64,000 nt of DNA from Oenanthe sinensis (GCA_028671895.1 CM053813.1:44858501-44922500), one strand, 5' to 3'. Shown: positions 48,354-62,800, counted from the stretch's first letter. A program made the numbers and translations. The notes: generated by a model not told the origin, from the letters alone.

Positions 48354-50314
48354 TCACACCTTTGAGTTTTCTTGGTCCCGCCAAAATTTCACAAGCTGTA
48401 AAGATTGTATCTTTATTCAAACTTCAAACATGTATATGTATGTATGTTTGTATACATACATGTATGATAAACACATGGATAGTTTTAGAAGGGGTTGAGC
48501 AGATTTTTTTTTATTAGTCATTTGATTCTGGAGAACATAAAGAAGACAAACCGGTTAGAAGATTAGGGCCAGATTTTTTGAGTTGGGTTAAATAATGGCC
48601 CATCAAGAAAAGTTGAAATGAGAGAGGCTCTTTGGGCTCTTACTTACAAAGGAGGTTTGATGTCCGGCCCAATATATGATAATGCTAGAATTTGAATTCA
48701 TCTTGCAATAATTGTATTAAAGAAAAAGATATCCAATAATGCATAAGAAATAGTTGAATCAAATAATCTACTGAAAATTAAATTTTTTTGAAAAAATATG
48801 TACCCTACATAAATATAAAATTTAAATGTTTATACTCTCCGAACGAAATATAATTTAATTTGATTCGATTCGATATTTAAAGAAGGGCATGTACTTCACA
48901 TTGTATAGCAAAGTCGACTTAAATCACATTATGGTTTTGGGGATAAGATTATGCAGAAACAACTAATAGTGGAATAATACAATATGGTCTACATCTGTGT
49001 ATAAGGCATGGAGAACAATATAATTTCTTCCCACTTTATTATCTTGTCTTGAAATGTTTCCAATACTTGCAAGTTATATTCAGTAAATGTTGGCCCCCTA
49101 AGAAAGTGAAAACACATAAATATGGTCCTCACATTACCTTAGGTCCCATTTTTAGATCAAGTTCATACTCATCCTTTAGGGAAATGGAGGAAGAAACTTG
49201 CTGCCTAAAGCAGTGACACTTTTGGTTAGTGTCATTTCTAGAAAAGATGGAGCACTTCATTCTTCACTTGAAGATTTTCCTGATAATGATCAATTGTATA
49301 AATTACAATAAGATTCGGCTTTCAATCTTGTATTATTACTAAGAGAAGAACTTAAAAAATATATCCGAAATTAGATGTTGATAGAATCTCCAACCTGTTA
49401 CATTATTTTAACGTGTTTTTTTACATTAAAATGGCGTAAAAATTTTATTTTGCGGATGTAAGAGTTGAGTCGGAATTAAATAATATTAGGGACGGAGATA
49501 TCAGACCATCGAAACCTCTTTTTTTTTTATATATGTTGCGATGCTAGTGGTGATTTGAAAGATTTTTGTACATGCATACAAAAATCATTTGTGTCAGCAC
49601 TAGATAACCAATGTATAAATTGACAATTGCAACTCTGTACAGATAAGTCTTTGAGCTTTGTATATATTTGCAGACTAATTAATTAGTCACTGACTCCATC
49701 TCTGAAGAGTTTATAAATCAATATATTAATTTTGTTTTTGCGTGAGGAGAGCAATGGACCATCATCACATGCAAATGCTGAGAGTAGAGTAGAAGATGGT
49801 AAAATATCATTTCAACTTCCCAAATGGTCATCACAGCCTCACAGGTCATTCTAGCTAGGCTCCAGAAAGAAAATAAAAACATTTATATATTTAGATTGGT
49901 AATTTTTTCATATTCAACATGCAAGCACATGGTGCCAAACTAATCCATGTTCATTTCTAGTCCAAACGATCATTTCATTATTCAGTTCAAACTTATAGTT
50001 AAGAAAAGACAGAACCCATCTTTTTTATATGCCTAATCATTGGCCACTCTTTAAATTTGTTATGAGCTGGTGCAAGTGTACAATGTGTGTGTAACAAAGT
50101 CACTTACCTAACAACGCATGCAATAGTGCAATACCCAGTGAGATACCCATGCATAATGCATCTCTGTATGTTTGTATTATAAAAGTATAGAATTGTACAT
50201 CTATTTACTAATTAAACTTCCTCAACTTCCTACTTCCTAACCTGTGTATATATAATTATCTCTGTTTTAACTAACTGCCATGGATCATTTTCACTATCAT
50301 CTTCTGATCGAAAT
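48354..50314. other. Spacer between PPR and SDR genes
   Basis: Promoter side of the PPR gene at left, 3' side of the dehydrogenase gene at right. A TGTATGTATG-type run lies near 48430-48465. No gene or defined transposon is seen. Confidence 0.35.
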
Positions 50315-52699
50315 CTAATCGAAGCCAATGAAAGGATCGGTATCGAATTTCGGGTCCGGGGAAGTGATCACCATGGCCTCAGAGGCAGACCACAACCGTG
50401 CAGCTTCAGTGGAGCTAGTAGCTAATTTGGACGGGGAAGCTTCGTTACAGTCTGCAAAGTATTTCCCACTAATGCCCCTCATTCTTGCATGCGTAGCCAC
50501 GTAACAAGTTGTTGCAGCAGCCTAATTATTGAATATTGTTCAATAATACATAATTACTACATCATTAACATAGTATAATGTACTCGTATAATACAGTGAG
50601 TCATTATTATATGAACTGATCAAATAATACATAAGCACGTGCATGGGGACTTGGATTAAATAAACTAAATAAACAAAATTGGATACCTGAGGTATGGTCT
50701 TCAAGAGCTTTGATGTCAGAAAGAACACAAGATCTGCAGATTTGTTTATGTTCCGATTATTATTTCATCAACACCAGCTTATTTTTGTACTTATATATGT
50801 AAAGATATATATTTACAATACGGATAGAAAATTTAAATACCGGTGAGAAAGCCTTCACGATCTCTAGTGAGTCTAGTTCTCACTATTCCTGGATGAACAC
50901 AATTCACACTTACATTTGCTTCCATTCCCTGCCCATCATATATTCCACATGAATCATTCATATGCACAAAACAATCCAAGTCCAATTAAAAATGAATCAA
51001 ATGTACGAAACTTTCGGGTTTTGAGTCGGGTTTGTTTTTTTACGGAAATTGTGTCATGTTCAAATTTTGTCTATGTTGCAGATAATAGAGTTGGATTCGA
51101 GTCAATTAATCATGGGTCGTGTCAGTGACAATTTTAATTTGGATGATACAAAAATACACGAGTCTTGTGCAATGGAAAGATGTTTCAACCATACCAATTC
51201 GGATTCAACTAAATGCAGAAATGCAATACACAAGTCCCTAAACTAAAGCATAAAATATGATTAAAGTTAAACTGACGAATTAATTACCTGGAGTCTGTTA
51301 GCAAGGTCCTTGGTGTGCAGAATGTTAGCGAGCTTCGAGATAGCATAAGCACATGTCGCATCATAATCACTATATCACGACCAAAAGACAAACGATTCAG
51401 AATAAAAGTCAAATATCCCAGTTGTTTTAATTCATCTGTCTCTCTTCACTACATACATACACATGACACATCTTTATCTTTGTTTCCTCTTTTTTACAAA
51501 TAACAGTACTGATGACAAATTAATACTGCCATGAATGCTCAATCTAACGAATTAACTAGGTCAAACTGATACAGTTGAAAACTACACTCTCACCTTTTGT
51601 TTCGAGTAATGTGTCCCAGATAAGGAATCAAGTCACCGGAGAACCAGCCGTGAATACTTGATGACACGTTCACTATCCGTCCTTCCACTCCGGTTGTTTT
51701 CGATGTTTCAATCATCTTCTTCAACAATAGTTTTGTCAACAAAAAGTGCCCTGTCACAATTTTTCAATCGATCAAATTACAAGTCATGACTATAAGTAAA
51801 TTGTTCGTTTAAATACAAACTAATTTTTGTATCACTGATAAAATTCTCGATCGTCCTCCTTTTTTCTCATTCATAATAATTCAGTACATATATAAATTAC
51901 ACGACGGTCACAAGAATATAATAATATCCTAATATATCTCGATAAATATCCTAATATATATCTTAATAATTATTGGCAATGATTTACGTAATTAACTAGT
52001 AGCTAGCATGGCAGATGATTACCTAAGAAATTAGTAGCAAAAGTCATTTCAATTCCATCCTCGGAGACAGCATGATTGTGTGAAAATTTTCCCGCGTTGT
52101 TTCTGAAAATAATTGAGAAACATTGAACATAATGGTTCTAATTTGCAACCTAGTAGAAACATATGAGTAAAACTGTGAAAGAAGTGTGTGTCTATAATCC
52201 ATATTAGCTGACTTACATGAGAAGATTGAGAGGCAAATCAAGAGACTCGAACTCCTTGACAAAGTTTCGGACAGAACTGAGAGAACTAAGATCAAGTGAC
52301 ATAATCAATACCTCCGCACCAGGAAACTCTGATTGAATACGAGCCTTTGTTTCCTCGGCAGCCTTCTTGTTCCTAGCCGGTAGCACAAGCCTCGATCCTC
52401 TTTTGGCTAACACACGTGCTGTCTCAGCTCCAATACCAGATGTCGCTCCTATACCATACATTTTTTTAATTTCAAATCATATAAAAAAATAAACCAAAAA
52501 CATAACCAGTATATCCCGCTCGTAAATAATATGTACACAAACTATTGATTGCATGTGAGTATTTGTTAATAAATTTACCGGTGATGATGGCAGTGGATGA
52601 GCGGAGATCAACGGAGGAAGTGACTTGATCGGCGGTGGATTTGGAGCCATAACCGGATGGACCTTTCCAGCCTAGAAGGTATTTCACAGTGTCAAGCAT
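50315..52699 (-). CDS. Short-chain dehydrogenase/reductase, TIC32-like
   Basis: Eight exons on the minus strand join in phase to 337 residues: 52699-52579, 52448-52217, 52102-52023, 51750-51594, 51369-51288, 50928-50841, 50733-50687 and 50521-50315. All introns are GT-AG. Classical SDR features are in place: cofactor loop ITGATSGIGAETARVLAKRG (TGxxxGIG from T40), VLIMSLDLSSL, LLINNAGKFSH (NNAG 119-122), IVNVSSSIHGW (active serine ~S175), catalytic YAISK (Y205, K209), then NVSVNCVHPGIVRTRLTR. The N-terminus MLDTVKYLLGWKGPSGYGSK is typical of plant proteins called TIC32-like, related to retinol dehydrogenase and WWOX-type reductases. TIC32 itself is a chloroplast inner-envelope NADPH-dependent enzyme linked to redox control of protein import. 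Many members have unknown substrates, so the specific role here is inference. Confidence 0.93.
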
Positions 52700-53099
52700 T
52701 ATAAATGGTGATAAGAATAGTATTTGTTAACAAGGTGATGGAGTGAGTTGAGAAAAAGGTGTGTATGGATATATAAAGTTGAAGACTAAAGTATTGTTAT
52801 ATATATATAACCGGAGAACCACTTTGCCTGTTCATTTTATTTCGATCAAGCAATTAAGATAATAAAAATACGAGAAAAAGGAACTTGAAATACGTAATTT
52901 TCTAAGCTACTAGTACAAAATAATAGTATATTAGTAAAATTTTAAATGAATCCTGATTTTATAAAAAATACTCCTATCTTGTTTGTATATAAAATCTTAT
53001 ATATATTTTATATTATATTTATTTTTAACTTTAATAATATAGTATAAATTTTATCTTATATGATATTTATCAAAAATTGAAGTGAGAAAATTGTTATTA

Positions 53100-54122
53100 A
53101 GAGTAAGTCCAATGACTGGGGTTAAAAGTGATACGTTTTATATTTATAAGGGAATTTATATAATATGTCCCAAATTAATGAAGTCATTTATTAATATATC
53201 CCGTTTTATATCTATTTTATTAATATGTCTTATTAACTTATACTATTAGATTTATTTAACATACTTTATATGACTTATAACTAATAATTAATGAGTTTAT
53301 ATATAATTATTTTATTTTCACAAGTGTTAATCTTATAATAATTCAATTTTGTTAAAAATGAGTGTTGTAATACGTGTTTTTATTATCTGGTTATTTGAAT
53401 AATGATATTATTAGATCTTAACATTGTTTCTTTTATTTATTTTCATTTTTAATTATAATTTTTTGTGATACTAAAATTGTAATGAAATTTTTTATTTTAA
53501 ACTTTATATTTTTAATGTATATTAGAATTATGTAATAAAATAATTTTCTTTCAAATTTAAATTTAGAAGATTGAATTTATAAATATTATTTAAATATTAC
53601 ATTTATATTATAACTATATTACATTTATTTTAAAATTTCAATTATTTTAAGTTACAAGGATAAAAATATTTTTCTAAAATTATTAAAATGAAAAAAATTG
53701 TGTATGAGACATATTTGAAAATACAACTAAAAATAGGATATATTTATAAACAACTTCTACATTTGGAATATATCAGGGGGGGAAATCCTTATAAGGTAGC
53801 ACTCATAAAAAACCCATCATTCTAATGAATGCTAAACATGAATATAAAATAGTAAAATGTTATAGATATATTTTGTGCTAAATATAGAATAAGTATAAAA
53901 ATGATTATAATTGATACATAAACATTGAAGTAGGAAAATGGATAAAATATAGTAATGTTGTTATTTTATACTGTATATTATATTTTATATTAAATATAAA
54001 TTTATGTGCTATTTTAAATCTCTATATTGAATGACAAATTCTATTTTAATATTAAAAATCATTTTTTATTTTTATATTTTAGCAATAATTATATGTATAA
54101 TAACCTTCCGTTGGATTTGCTC
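53100..54122. mobile_element. MITE-like element (outer) interrupted by a second inverted-repeat element
   Basis: The outer ends GAGTAAGTCCAATGACTGG (53101) and, in reverse, AGAGCAAATCCAACGGAAGG (54122) are alike and resemble common plant MITE termini. Between them sits the separate inverted-repeat unit at about 53145-53794. The target duplication of the outer unit is not clear. Confidence 0.5.
53145..53794. mobile_element. Inner ~650-bp inverted-repeat element nested in the outer MITE
   Basis: The left arm (TATAAGGGAATTTATATAAT, then ATGTCCCAAAT, then TTTATTAATATATCCCG) pairs with the reverse of the right arm (TTATAAGGATTTCCCCCCCT, ATATTCCAAAT, TTTATAAATATATCCTA) over ~60 bases with mismatches. 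The interior is extremely AT-rich and non-coding. Confidence 0.55.
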
Positions 54123-55417
54123 TACAGAAAACAATTACATGATGAGGCGATGAGTATCGAGTACGTAAACATAGGTTTCTTTTCTCTCTTCAACTAACGA
54201 CGGTCAAAGCTAATCGCACGCGAGGTAACCGAATTAGCATAGATTAGTCAGCCCTATTATCCTACGCCCTCGAATCTACCACTTCTTTCTTTAAAAAAAT
54301 TGATCAAATCATGCTAATTTTCATTTTATTCTTCTAATTATTTATTCTCAAACCAATAATAATAAATATCATGTATATATATGAAAAGTGATTAATTTAT
54401 TTATTTATTCATTTTTTCATAAAAAAATAATATTAAATTTTTGATGTGAATTCACGTCATCCTATCCAAGTTTTTAGAGAATTTTTAGATTTTTTTCTAA
54501 TTTATGGGGAAAAAATAGACAAATGATTGTTAATAATCAATGACCGGGAACTAACCTAGTGTCCCGAGTAATGACATATATATGATATACCACAGATTCT
54601 ACCAGAAAATTTACATGTTAAACAAATAAAATATGTAAGTGGTTGAGTTATATTACAAATTGTTTTTGCTTTGGTTATTCGTCTGGTCCATGTTAAAAAA
54701 AAATTACAATTATTTATTCAAATAATTTCTTTAGATAAATTTAATATTATAAAATTTCATAAATATAAAAGATCATATCATCTATCCATACTTAATATTA
54801 AAATTCTAAATTTTTTATTTATTCACTAAAAATTATAATAAATAAATGGTTAATGACGACAATCATCTGACATGAATCAAGTTCCTTTCGTTTTTATCAA
54901 TCTTTCGTGTTAAAAGAAAAAAGTTATAGTACGTTAGGTGGGGCCATATAACAAGGCAAAAAGGGGTTGATGATAAGATGGAAGCTTGAAAAGATTAACA
55001 GGATACAGACACACAATCAAGAAGTCACTAACAGCTTTAACAATTCGCAAGAGGGGAGCCAAGCCGGTATGGCATGGTATTTTTAGTTGGCTGTCACCTT
55101 TTGAAATTTCAAGAGTGTTAAGAAGGTGTTAATAAAAATTGTTAACTTTTGACATCTCCTTAAAATAGATAAAAAAATAAATGTTACATGAGATGTATAT
55201 ATGTGTTATTTTTTTTATTATATTAATTAGAGGAGTAATTAATATGGGGATCACTTAAGTACTTTTTATAAGGGGCTAACTATTGAAGTAAAATATTAAC
55301 ACATTTAATGTAAATGAAAAAAATATAAAATATTATTATTTATAGTGAATTTACAATTTTTAGCACAACTTGAGGGTGTCTCTATTCTCTATTTTTCCTG
55401 TGTTGGAGATGCTCTAA
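54123..55417. other. AT-rich spacer
   Basis: No gene is supported. The sequence near 55340-55410 (TAGCACAACTTGAGGGTGTC, GTTGGAGATGCTCTAA) looks like the end of another decayed MITE. Confidence 0.3.
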
Positions 55418-55733
55418 CACTGTGTTTCAGAGTTTTTTGTTAAAGAAGAGAAAGTGAGAGAAAAGAAACATAATTTTTTTATGTGTTACCGAGCTTATGG
55501 CAATAAGGGAGGGAATTTTTTTAAAAAAAGATATGTTAGTATTATTCAAAAAGAAGTGTGAGACATTCTCTCCCAATCATCTCATTTTTTGAAAGAAAAT
55601 TTTGAAGAAGAATTTGTGAGAATTTTCACTCTACTTCTTCTCTCTTCTAAAAAAATTCGCGAGCTCGATTTGAGAAATAAAATTTAAAATTTTCTTTTCT
55701 ATTCTCTTATTTTTCAAACTCCGGAGCACAATG
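55418..55733. mobile_element. Tourist/PIF-like MITE (~316 bp)
   Basis: Ends CACTGTGTTTCAGAGTTTTT and, in reverse, CATTGTGCTCCGGAGTTTGA form imperfect terminal inverted repeats. They are flanked by TAA on the left and TTA on the right, compatible with a decayed TWA-type target site. The interior is rich in AGAGAAAG and TTCTCTC runs. Confidence 0.5.
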
Positions 55734-56554
55734 TTAAATTCACCTTTTTCTTAGAGCATACAAGCTCGCCCCCATTCGCTGATCCCTCCTAGAGATAAGA
55801 TGATATCTTTATTTTCAATTTCCACAAAAATTCATGATAATTTCTCTAATTAAATATATTTTTAAAAATATTAAACGAACACAAATATTTCGGAAATATA
55901 TATAGTCTGGCTGAAAAATGAAATGAGATCTTTTAAGCTTGGAATAATAAATTTAAGTTTAGCGCATAAATGATCAGGTCAAAGTTATTTGAGGACTAGA
56001 CAGAAGTATTATACAGTATACAACATGCATTTCATATTAGAATCACATGGCTGGATTTTGATTTTGACTTGTAATAGTTTAAATTAATCATATACTAGTA
56101 ATAGATTCCTAGCTACCAGCGAAGTGCTCGAGGGAGTACGTGATATTCTGACACTTTCGGTTTATATTTTCACTCTTAATTAATTAAACAATCACTATAT
56201 TAACAGACTTTCACAACCTAATTTAAATATTTATATGATCGTGTATATATATATACGCAGCATCAGGGGGCGGAGTTACACAAGAGTGCGGAATTTAAGA
56301 TTTCCCATGAAAAAAAAAATTATACAGAAATATTTAATATATTAAAGTTTTTAATCCTCCATTAAAACAAAATAATAATAAAATCCGATTATTCAAAGCG
56401 GAAAGATTAATTCAGTAAAATAATATAGCAAGTGATGTTAGGTATGAATTCTTGCTTATGTTAATCTTATTCTTATGTTTACTGGTGATTTGCAACAATC
56501 GAATGCTTATTTCAACTTGTTCGCTCATTTATATAGTGAAAATTTATATTTATT

Positions 56555-57272
56555 GTTGATGTAGAATTTGATAACAATAAAATTTATGGTATCTATTAGG
56601 CTGAATTTATAATTGTTCGGGTGAATTATTGTTGGTGTTATTAAAGATCTTGTGCCTTCAGGATTAATTTGAAGGTTCTCCACCATCTATGTCTGTCAAT
56701 GTCAATTGAAGGCCATAGCTCCATATTTTTCAGGTTGCCCTCGTAGGGGAGTTATGGTGTGCTGTTAACCTTGTCTTGGAAGATCATTTGCATGTATTCA
56801 GGCGAGTTGCCCTCGGGGTTTAGTACGCGTCCTACATTCGAGATGGGTCTAGTGCTGGCCTCCAGTCAATGTATCCGGGAAATAGCTGTAGTAGACTGAC
56901 TAGAGTCCACGATTTTCGGGTCAATGTCGGATTCATGAAGTCTTTGGGTCTTATACTGGGTTTTTGACCTACCCAAACAAGTCTTAATGGGGAGACCTCT
57001 TCCAAGTAGGTTTCTCTTGCCTTTTTATATCGGGCCTCTACTTCAGCAAAAACTACGTGAGCTTGATCCCCTATTATAAATAGGGGTACGTAGCCACATT
57101 GTTAGGGGTTAGACATTGAGAGCCCCCATCAACTAAAAGCCCATAACAATCTCAGCCTCCAATATTCAACAATCACCACACTCTAACGACTTTTTTAGTA
57201 AAAAACACTACTCTAGATCTTGATTATGATGATGGATATCAACTTTTGTTGTTATCAAATTCCTCCATCAAA
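56555..57272. mobile_element. Solo LTR-like or terminal-inverted-repeat element (~0.7 kb)
   Basis: The ends are related in inverted orientation: left TTGATGTAGAATTTGATAAC, right in reverse TTGATGGAGGAATTTGATAA, continuing CAACAAAAGTTGATATC. The interior is markedly less AT-rich than its surroundings. It carries a TATA-like CTATTATAAATAGGGG at ~57081 followed by GTTAGACATTGAGAG and CAATCTCAGCCTCC, resembling the U3/R region of plant Gypsy LTRs. It also starts TGATG and ends CATCA. I found no convincing target duplication, so the choice between LTR and DNA element stays open. Confidence 0.5.
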
Positions 57273-59855
57273 GTTTATTAATGAAAGTAGAATCGATCTC
57301 TAAGAGTACAATCATTATCATTTTGAGTTGAGCTTGAGAAAGTGAAAAAAAATTAAGAACGAAAGTGAATAGCAAAGTGAAAATCTATACACATCCCAAC
57401 ACTTGCGATTTGTCTGGTATGTGGACACACAAACTGACTTGGTCAACTCTTAGATTTTCAGTACTTATTATGAGTTGATATAAATATTTTGATGTAAATA
57501 TTTAATCCTCCTCTCTCCAATCACAACTCAATTGTTGTATTAGCCAACTCAGTTTAACTATAAAAGAAGGTACAAATTTTGTATGTATCAAGAGAATCGA
57601 ATCACACTCGGGCCTGATTTTAAGTTTACATTTATAATGCGCATCTGGTCATTTTTTCCCACTAGCAAACTATTTTAATCATTTCTTAATCTAAACTTAA
57701 TAAGAAAAGCACCCTAAGCACACAAAGAATAATATGTTTCCATCTTAATTAAGGTGGTTTAGTTGGATAATTGTGTAGCACTACATAATATGATTACTCA
57801 ATTAGCTAATGATAGGGAAGAAGTGTTAGATTTGTTGCCAGCTTGTGAAATAAGGGTGTCAGCTTTAAGTTTATCTATGATTCAGAAAAGCATCACTGTA
57901 CTTTTTATGTGAGAGACTCAGAGAGAGGCTGGGCCTGGGTTACACTATTTAGTCTATTTTGTATTAGTGATATATCTTTCTCTGTGCACTTTTGGAGGAA
58001 TTTTGGTCAGGCCCAACTAGGATGCCCGATAATTCTTGGATCGTGCGGGCCTTACAACAAAATTACGTGTGAAAATCCAGTAGAAAACTCACCTAATAAG
58101 CAGCAATCAAGCCTCACTGACTCCACAATTATATTATTATATTAAATAATAAAATATGTGTAAAAAAGTAAAATGAAAAATAAAAAGCTGTCGGAGAATA
58201 TTTTATTTGCATAACTTTTATCAATTGTTTTATTTTAAGTTTAATATTAATTTTTTAGTACAAACCATATAAAATTCTTTTGTCAAATAATAACTTATGG
58301 CATAAAATCATGTATATATCAGAACAATAAGAAATTAAATCATAAATCTAATCATTAATAAATAATATCGAAGTATTAAGAGTAGTTTTCTTGTTTATAC
58401 CGAATTAAAAATTATAATCTATCTGAAAAATCTCGAAAAACCTAATCACATAAAATTCTATACTTTTATTATTATAAATCAAAGTTTAAAATCACAAAAA
58501 ATCCTAGATAATATTTTAATAAAGATAGAAACTTGGAAGATAATGATAAATTATTCCCTACTTTTTTTTAAAGATTCTTGATCATTTTTTCATCAACATT
58601 CCAAACAGTTCATAAATATATCTACTTTAGTTAGTTCTAGCACTATGACACCGTTTGTTTCCTTTAAGTAAAAAATACATGCATTTTTAATTTATAAATA
58701 ACTTACAGATTCTGGGAAGACATCAATGCTTCCAAAAATTTGCATAATATCTTCCACATATATATTCTCACTATTTTTAAAATATAAATCCAGACACTTC
58801 AAAAAAAATTAGTTATAAAAATTCAAAATTCTTTTTGACCAATAATTTTCAAAATTTTTTTTGTAAAAACAAATTAAATAATTAATATTCTAATTTATAA
58901 AAAAGTTAAAAATAATAACTTTATAATGTATATATGCCACGTAGATAATGACCGATACGTTGGAAAATGGTTTTGTAGTGCCGGCTGTGAAATGTGATTC
59001 TCACTTCTTGATACTCCACATCTTCGTATGCTTCACACACACACACACACACACATGTATATATATTGTTTACACAAAGATTGAATAGGGCTTATACTTC
59101 TACTAATCCACACCCAGGTACTCTACAACACTAATTCATGTTTTTTATTTGTATATATTAATCCTGTTTCTTTTGCATGCTCAATAAAGTTTTTGTTTTT
59201 ATTTTTTGTTGTTGGGTTTTTAATTACAATTTGGTTCAAATTAGCTATAGTTTAGCTTGTCAAGTTGAACCCTTGATGGGTTATACTAAAGGAAATGAAC
59301 TGACCTCAAAAGTTATGATTTTTACTCTGTTATTCATTGCAAAAGACTGAACCTTTCGATCAGTATAGTGTGTCCAATTGAATTCAGCGGAGTCTTTGTA
59401 CAAGTAAGGATAACAGAGAGAGGGTTGGTTTGTAATATCGATGCACAAGTTTAACAAATTAGTAGTATACATATGCTTATGCATTTGTTTTTCGACGTTG
59501 ACTAAACACGTTGGGCAGTGCATTATATACAGGTTTAATATATTGAACGCTAAATTTAATCTGCTCATTGCTTTTCTGCTGGTTGTGAGTACTGATTGGA
59601 CCTTATAAAGTACTATTAATTGATATTAACCCGTTAGGTTTGAGTTGACCATAGATTTGATTTTTATGGATCATTACTATATTTATGTTTTCTACAATTA
59701 TTTTAAAAAAAGTATTTAGATGTGTTTGGTGATTTCTTTTACATTATAAATAACAAAATAAATATTCGATGTGCAGCCCTCCCTTGAGTAGCATTCTGGA
59801 CTCTGGAGATATAATTGCTGATTGGAAATAGAGTGATTTCAGATCGAAAAACAAA
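57273..59855. other. Spacer and 5' region of the NAD synthetase gene
   Basis: No gene is supported in 57273-58900. Close to the gene, CACCCAG|GTACTC (59117/59118) and GATGTGCAG (ending 59776) could bound a 5' UTR intron of ~660 bp. That would place transcription initiation near 59000-59100, next to a CA microsatellite. Confidence 0.4.
59034..59055. repeat. (CA)11 microsatellite
   Basis: Uninterrupted CA run of 22 bases in the presumed promoter or 5' UTR of the NAD synthetase gene. Confidence 0.9.
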
Positions 59856-62800
59856 ATGAGGTTGATAAATGTTGCAGCTTGCAATTTGAATCAATGGGCG
59901 ATGGATTTTGATTGCAATTTAAAAAATATTAAGGAATCAATAATTACTGCTAAGAAAGCCAGCGCCGTTGTCAGGGTTGGGCCGGAGCTTGAAATTACCG
60001 GCTATGGCTGTGAAGACCATTTCCTGGAACTTGACACCATCACTCATGCGTAAGTAACAGTATATATGTGCATGTAGAGTAACAATTCTTGATTGTATTG
60101 GACATGTTATACTTGAATGCTTTGGTTTAAATTGCAGGTGGGAGTGTTTAAAAGAGCTCTTGGTTGGTGAGTGGACGGATGACATCTTATGTAGTCTTGG
60201 GATGCCAATTATCAAAGGTTCTGAGCGGTATAATTGTCAGGTTTTATGTCTAAACCGAAAAATTATCATGATACGCCCCAAAATGTGGCTAGCAAATGAT
60301 GGGAACTATAGGGAACTCCGGTGGTTTACAACATGGAAGCATAAAGAGCAGCTTGTGGAATTTAAGCTCCCAGCTGAAATTTCTGAGGCTATATCACAGG
60401 ACAGTGTTCCTTTTGGTTACGGATATATGCAATTTATAGACACGTATGGCGCCTCTTCCAATAATTTGTCATGTCACTTTAGTTCTGACCTTATTTACCA
60501 TTTGTGTAAATTTTAGTAGATTCAGTTCTAAGTTTTGAATTGTTTGTTTTATATTAGAGCTGTCGCAGCTGAAGTTTGTGAAGAGCTGTTTAGTCCTATG
60601 CCTCCTCACACTGAACTTGCACTAAATGGAGTTGAAGTATTTCTGAATGCCAGTGGGAGTCACCATCAACTCAGGAAGCTTGATCTTCGCCTACGTGCGT
60701 TTATAGGTGCTACACATACTAGAGGAGGAGTTTACATGTACAGCAACCACCAAGGATGTGATGGTGGTCGCCTTTACTATGGTATATAGTATGCTTTAAT
60801 AGCTCTCAGGTTTTTTTTAATTATTAGTTTGTGATCCATGAAGAATTCTCCTTTTTTTCCCTTCATTAAAGAACTCATTTTTTTTCCTAACCATCAATTT
60901 TTATATTAATATCATCTTTTTTAATATACTATTGATAAATTAGCATCAGTAAATAAATGATATGTTGCAGATGGATGTGCTTGTATTGTTGTGAATGGGG
61001 ACGTCGTTGCACAAGGTTCACAGTTTTCTTTGAAAGATGTTGAGGTGGTGGTAGCTCAGATAGACTTAGATGCGGTAATTCTAAATATCCTAATTTATTT
61101 TGCGCGTTCATTTTCTTCATATTTCTAGAAAAAGTTGTTGGTTGGTAATGTTGTTGTGGCTTGTACTTTTTGACAAGTAATCTATATTCCTCTTGCTGGA
61201 CATTTCATTCCTAATATCAGATATTCATAAATCATGCTATTCTGGTCTTCAGATCCATTTTTTTTATTTTAATGGTTTTGTCCGATACTATGCCACAGGT
61301 TGCAAGTCTTAGAGGATCCATAAGTAGTTTCCAAGAGCAAGCAAGTAGCAAACCTCAAGTGTCTTCTGTTCCAGTGCCTTACAAGCTTTGCCAATCTTTT
61401 AAGCTGCAGATGTCTCTTTCAAGTCCTCGAAAGGTCAGTTTATGATGCTCCCTGTTCAGGGTCCGGAATTGTATAGCATGCACTGCGCCTTCTTCTAACC
61501 TTTAGCCCCTTCCCTCTCCATTTGAATATGTTTCAGTGAGATGTTTAAAGTGTTGGACAATGTTATATTGTGGCTTTACTTGGTTAGCTAATTGCTGATA
61601 CCTTATACATATTATAGATTAAGTATCATTCTCCTGAGGAAGAAATAGCTTTTGGACCTGGGTGCTGGCTATGGGATTATCTACGAAGAAGTGGAGCTTC
61701 TGGTTTCTTACTTCCTCTTTCGGGTGGGGCCGATAGTTCCTCTGTGGCTGCAATTGTTGGTTGCATGTGCCAGCTTGTAGTTAAAGGTTAGTCTTTATCG
61801 GATATATTTCTTGTAGCAGATCGCTAGTCAAAGTATTATAATATATTTTGTCTTAGTTTCCACTAGAAGTACTGATAGTTTTACTACCAACGACAAGTTC
61901 TGTTTCCAATTGAATGCATGATATCTATCATATGGAGACCAAAGATACAGGTTTTTTTTTGGGGGCAAAGTGGTATTTGAAAAAAATGGTTTGGGCATTC
62001 AAAATTACGGTCAATATGGTCTAATTGTTATTTCATTTATGTCCACACATAATAGCATTTATTTCATTCAAAATATAATGTTATATGGGTAGCTCGAAAC
62101 TGCAATTTGCTGCATCTTTTATACTGGTCACATAAGTTGGATTAAACTTTATACCTGAAGGTTAAATTTTTAAAGATAGCCTGGAATCTAAATGGGACTA
62201 TTTGCTTGAATTGGGTAGACTATACTTTTTAAACGAGCCCAAGAGAATATAATAGAGAAAAGGAAGACTGTCCTGTTTAATTACATAAATTGCTGTTGAG
62301 GACCTATTCACCTTCCGGTTCCCCTAAATGACTATAACTGTTTTGCAACATCTTCCGATTTTTATTTGTTCAATGCCTTTCCATTATAATGCAGAAATTG
62401 AGAATGGAGATAGTCAGGTAAAAGCAGATGCTATAAGAATCGGTAATTACACTGATGGACGATTTCCAACTGACAGCAAAGAGTTTGCTAAACGCATATT
62501 TTACACTGTGTACATGGGATCTGAAAATAGGTATGCATATGTAACATACCTTCTTTCTATGCAGTTTTCCTTAATCTTTCAGAGTTGTTTACATTTACAA
62601 CTAAATCAGTGGTCACCCTCAATCACACATACTCTCCCCCCGTTTCAAAATACTTGTCCTTTTGACTTTTTACACTTATTTTAAGGTGCATAAAGATGAT
62701 ATTTCTACAACTTATTTTTAAAAGTTTCTTTTTTCAAATAAATAAAAATTTCAATACTAAATATTTATTTAATTTTTTTAAAAAAATAATAATATGCAGA

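Noticed and set aside
57909..58145. 78-codon plus-strand ORF
   Set aside because: No recognisable domain or splice context in AT-rich spacer; likely chance.
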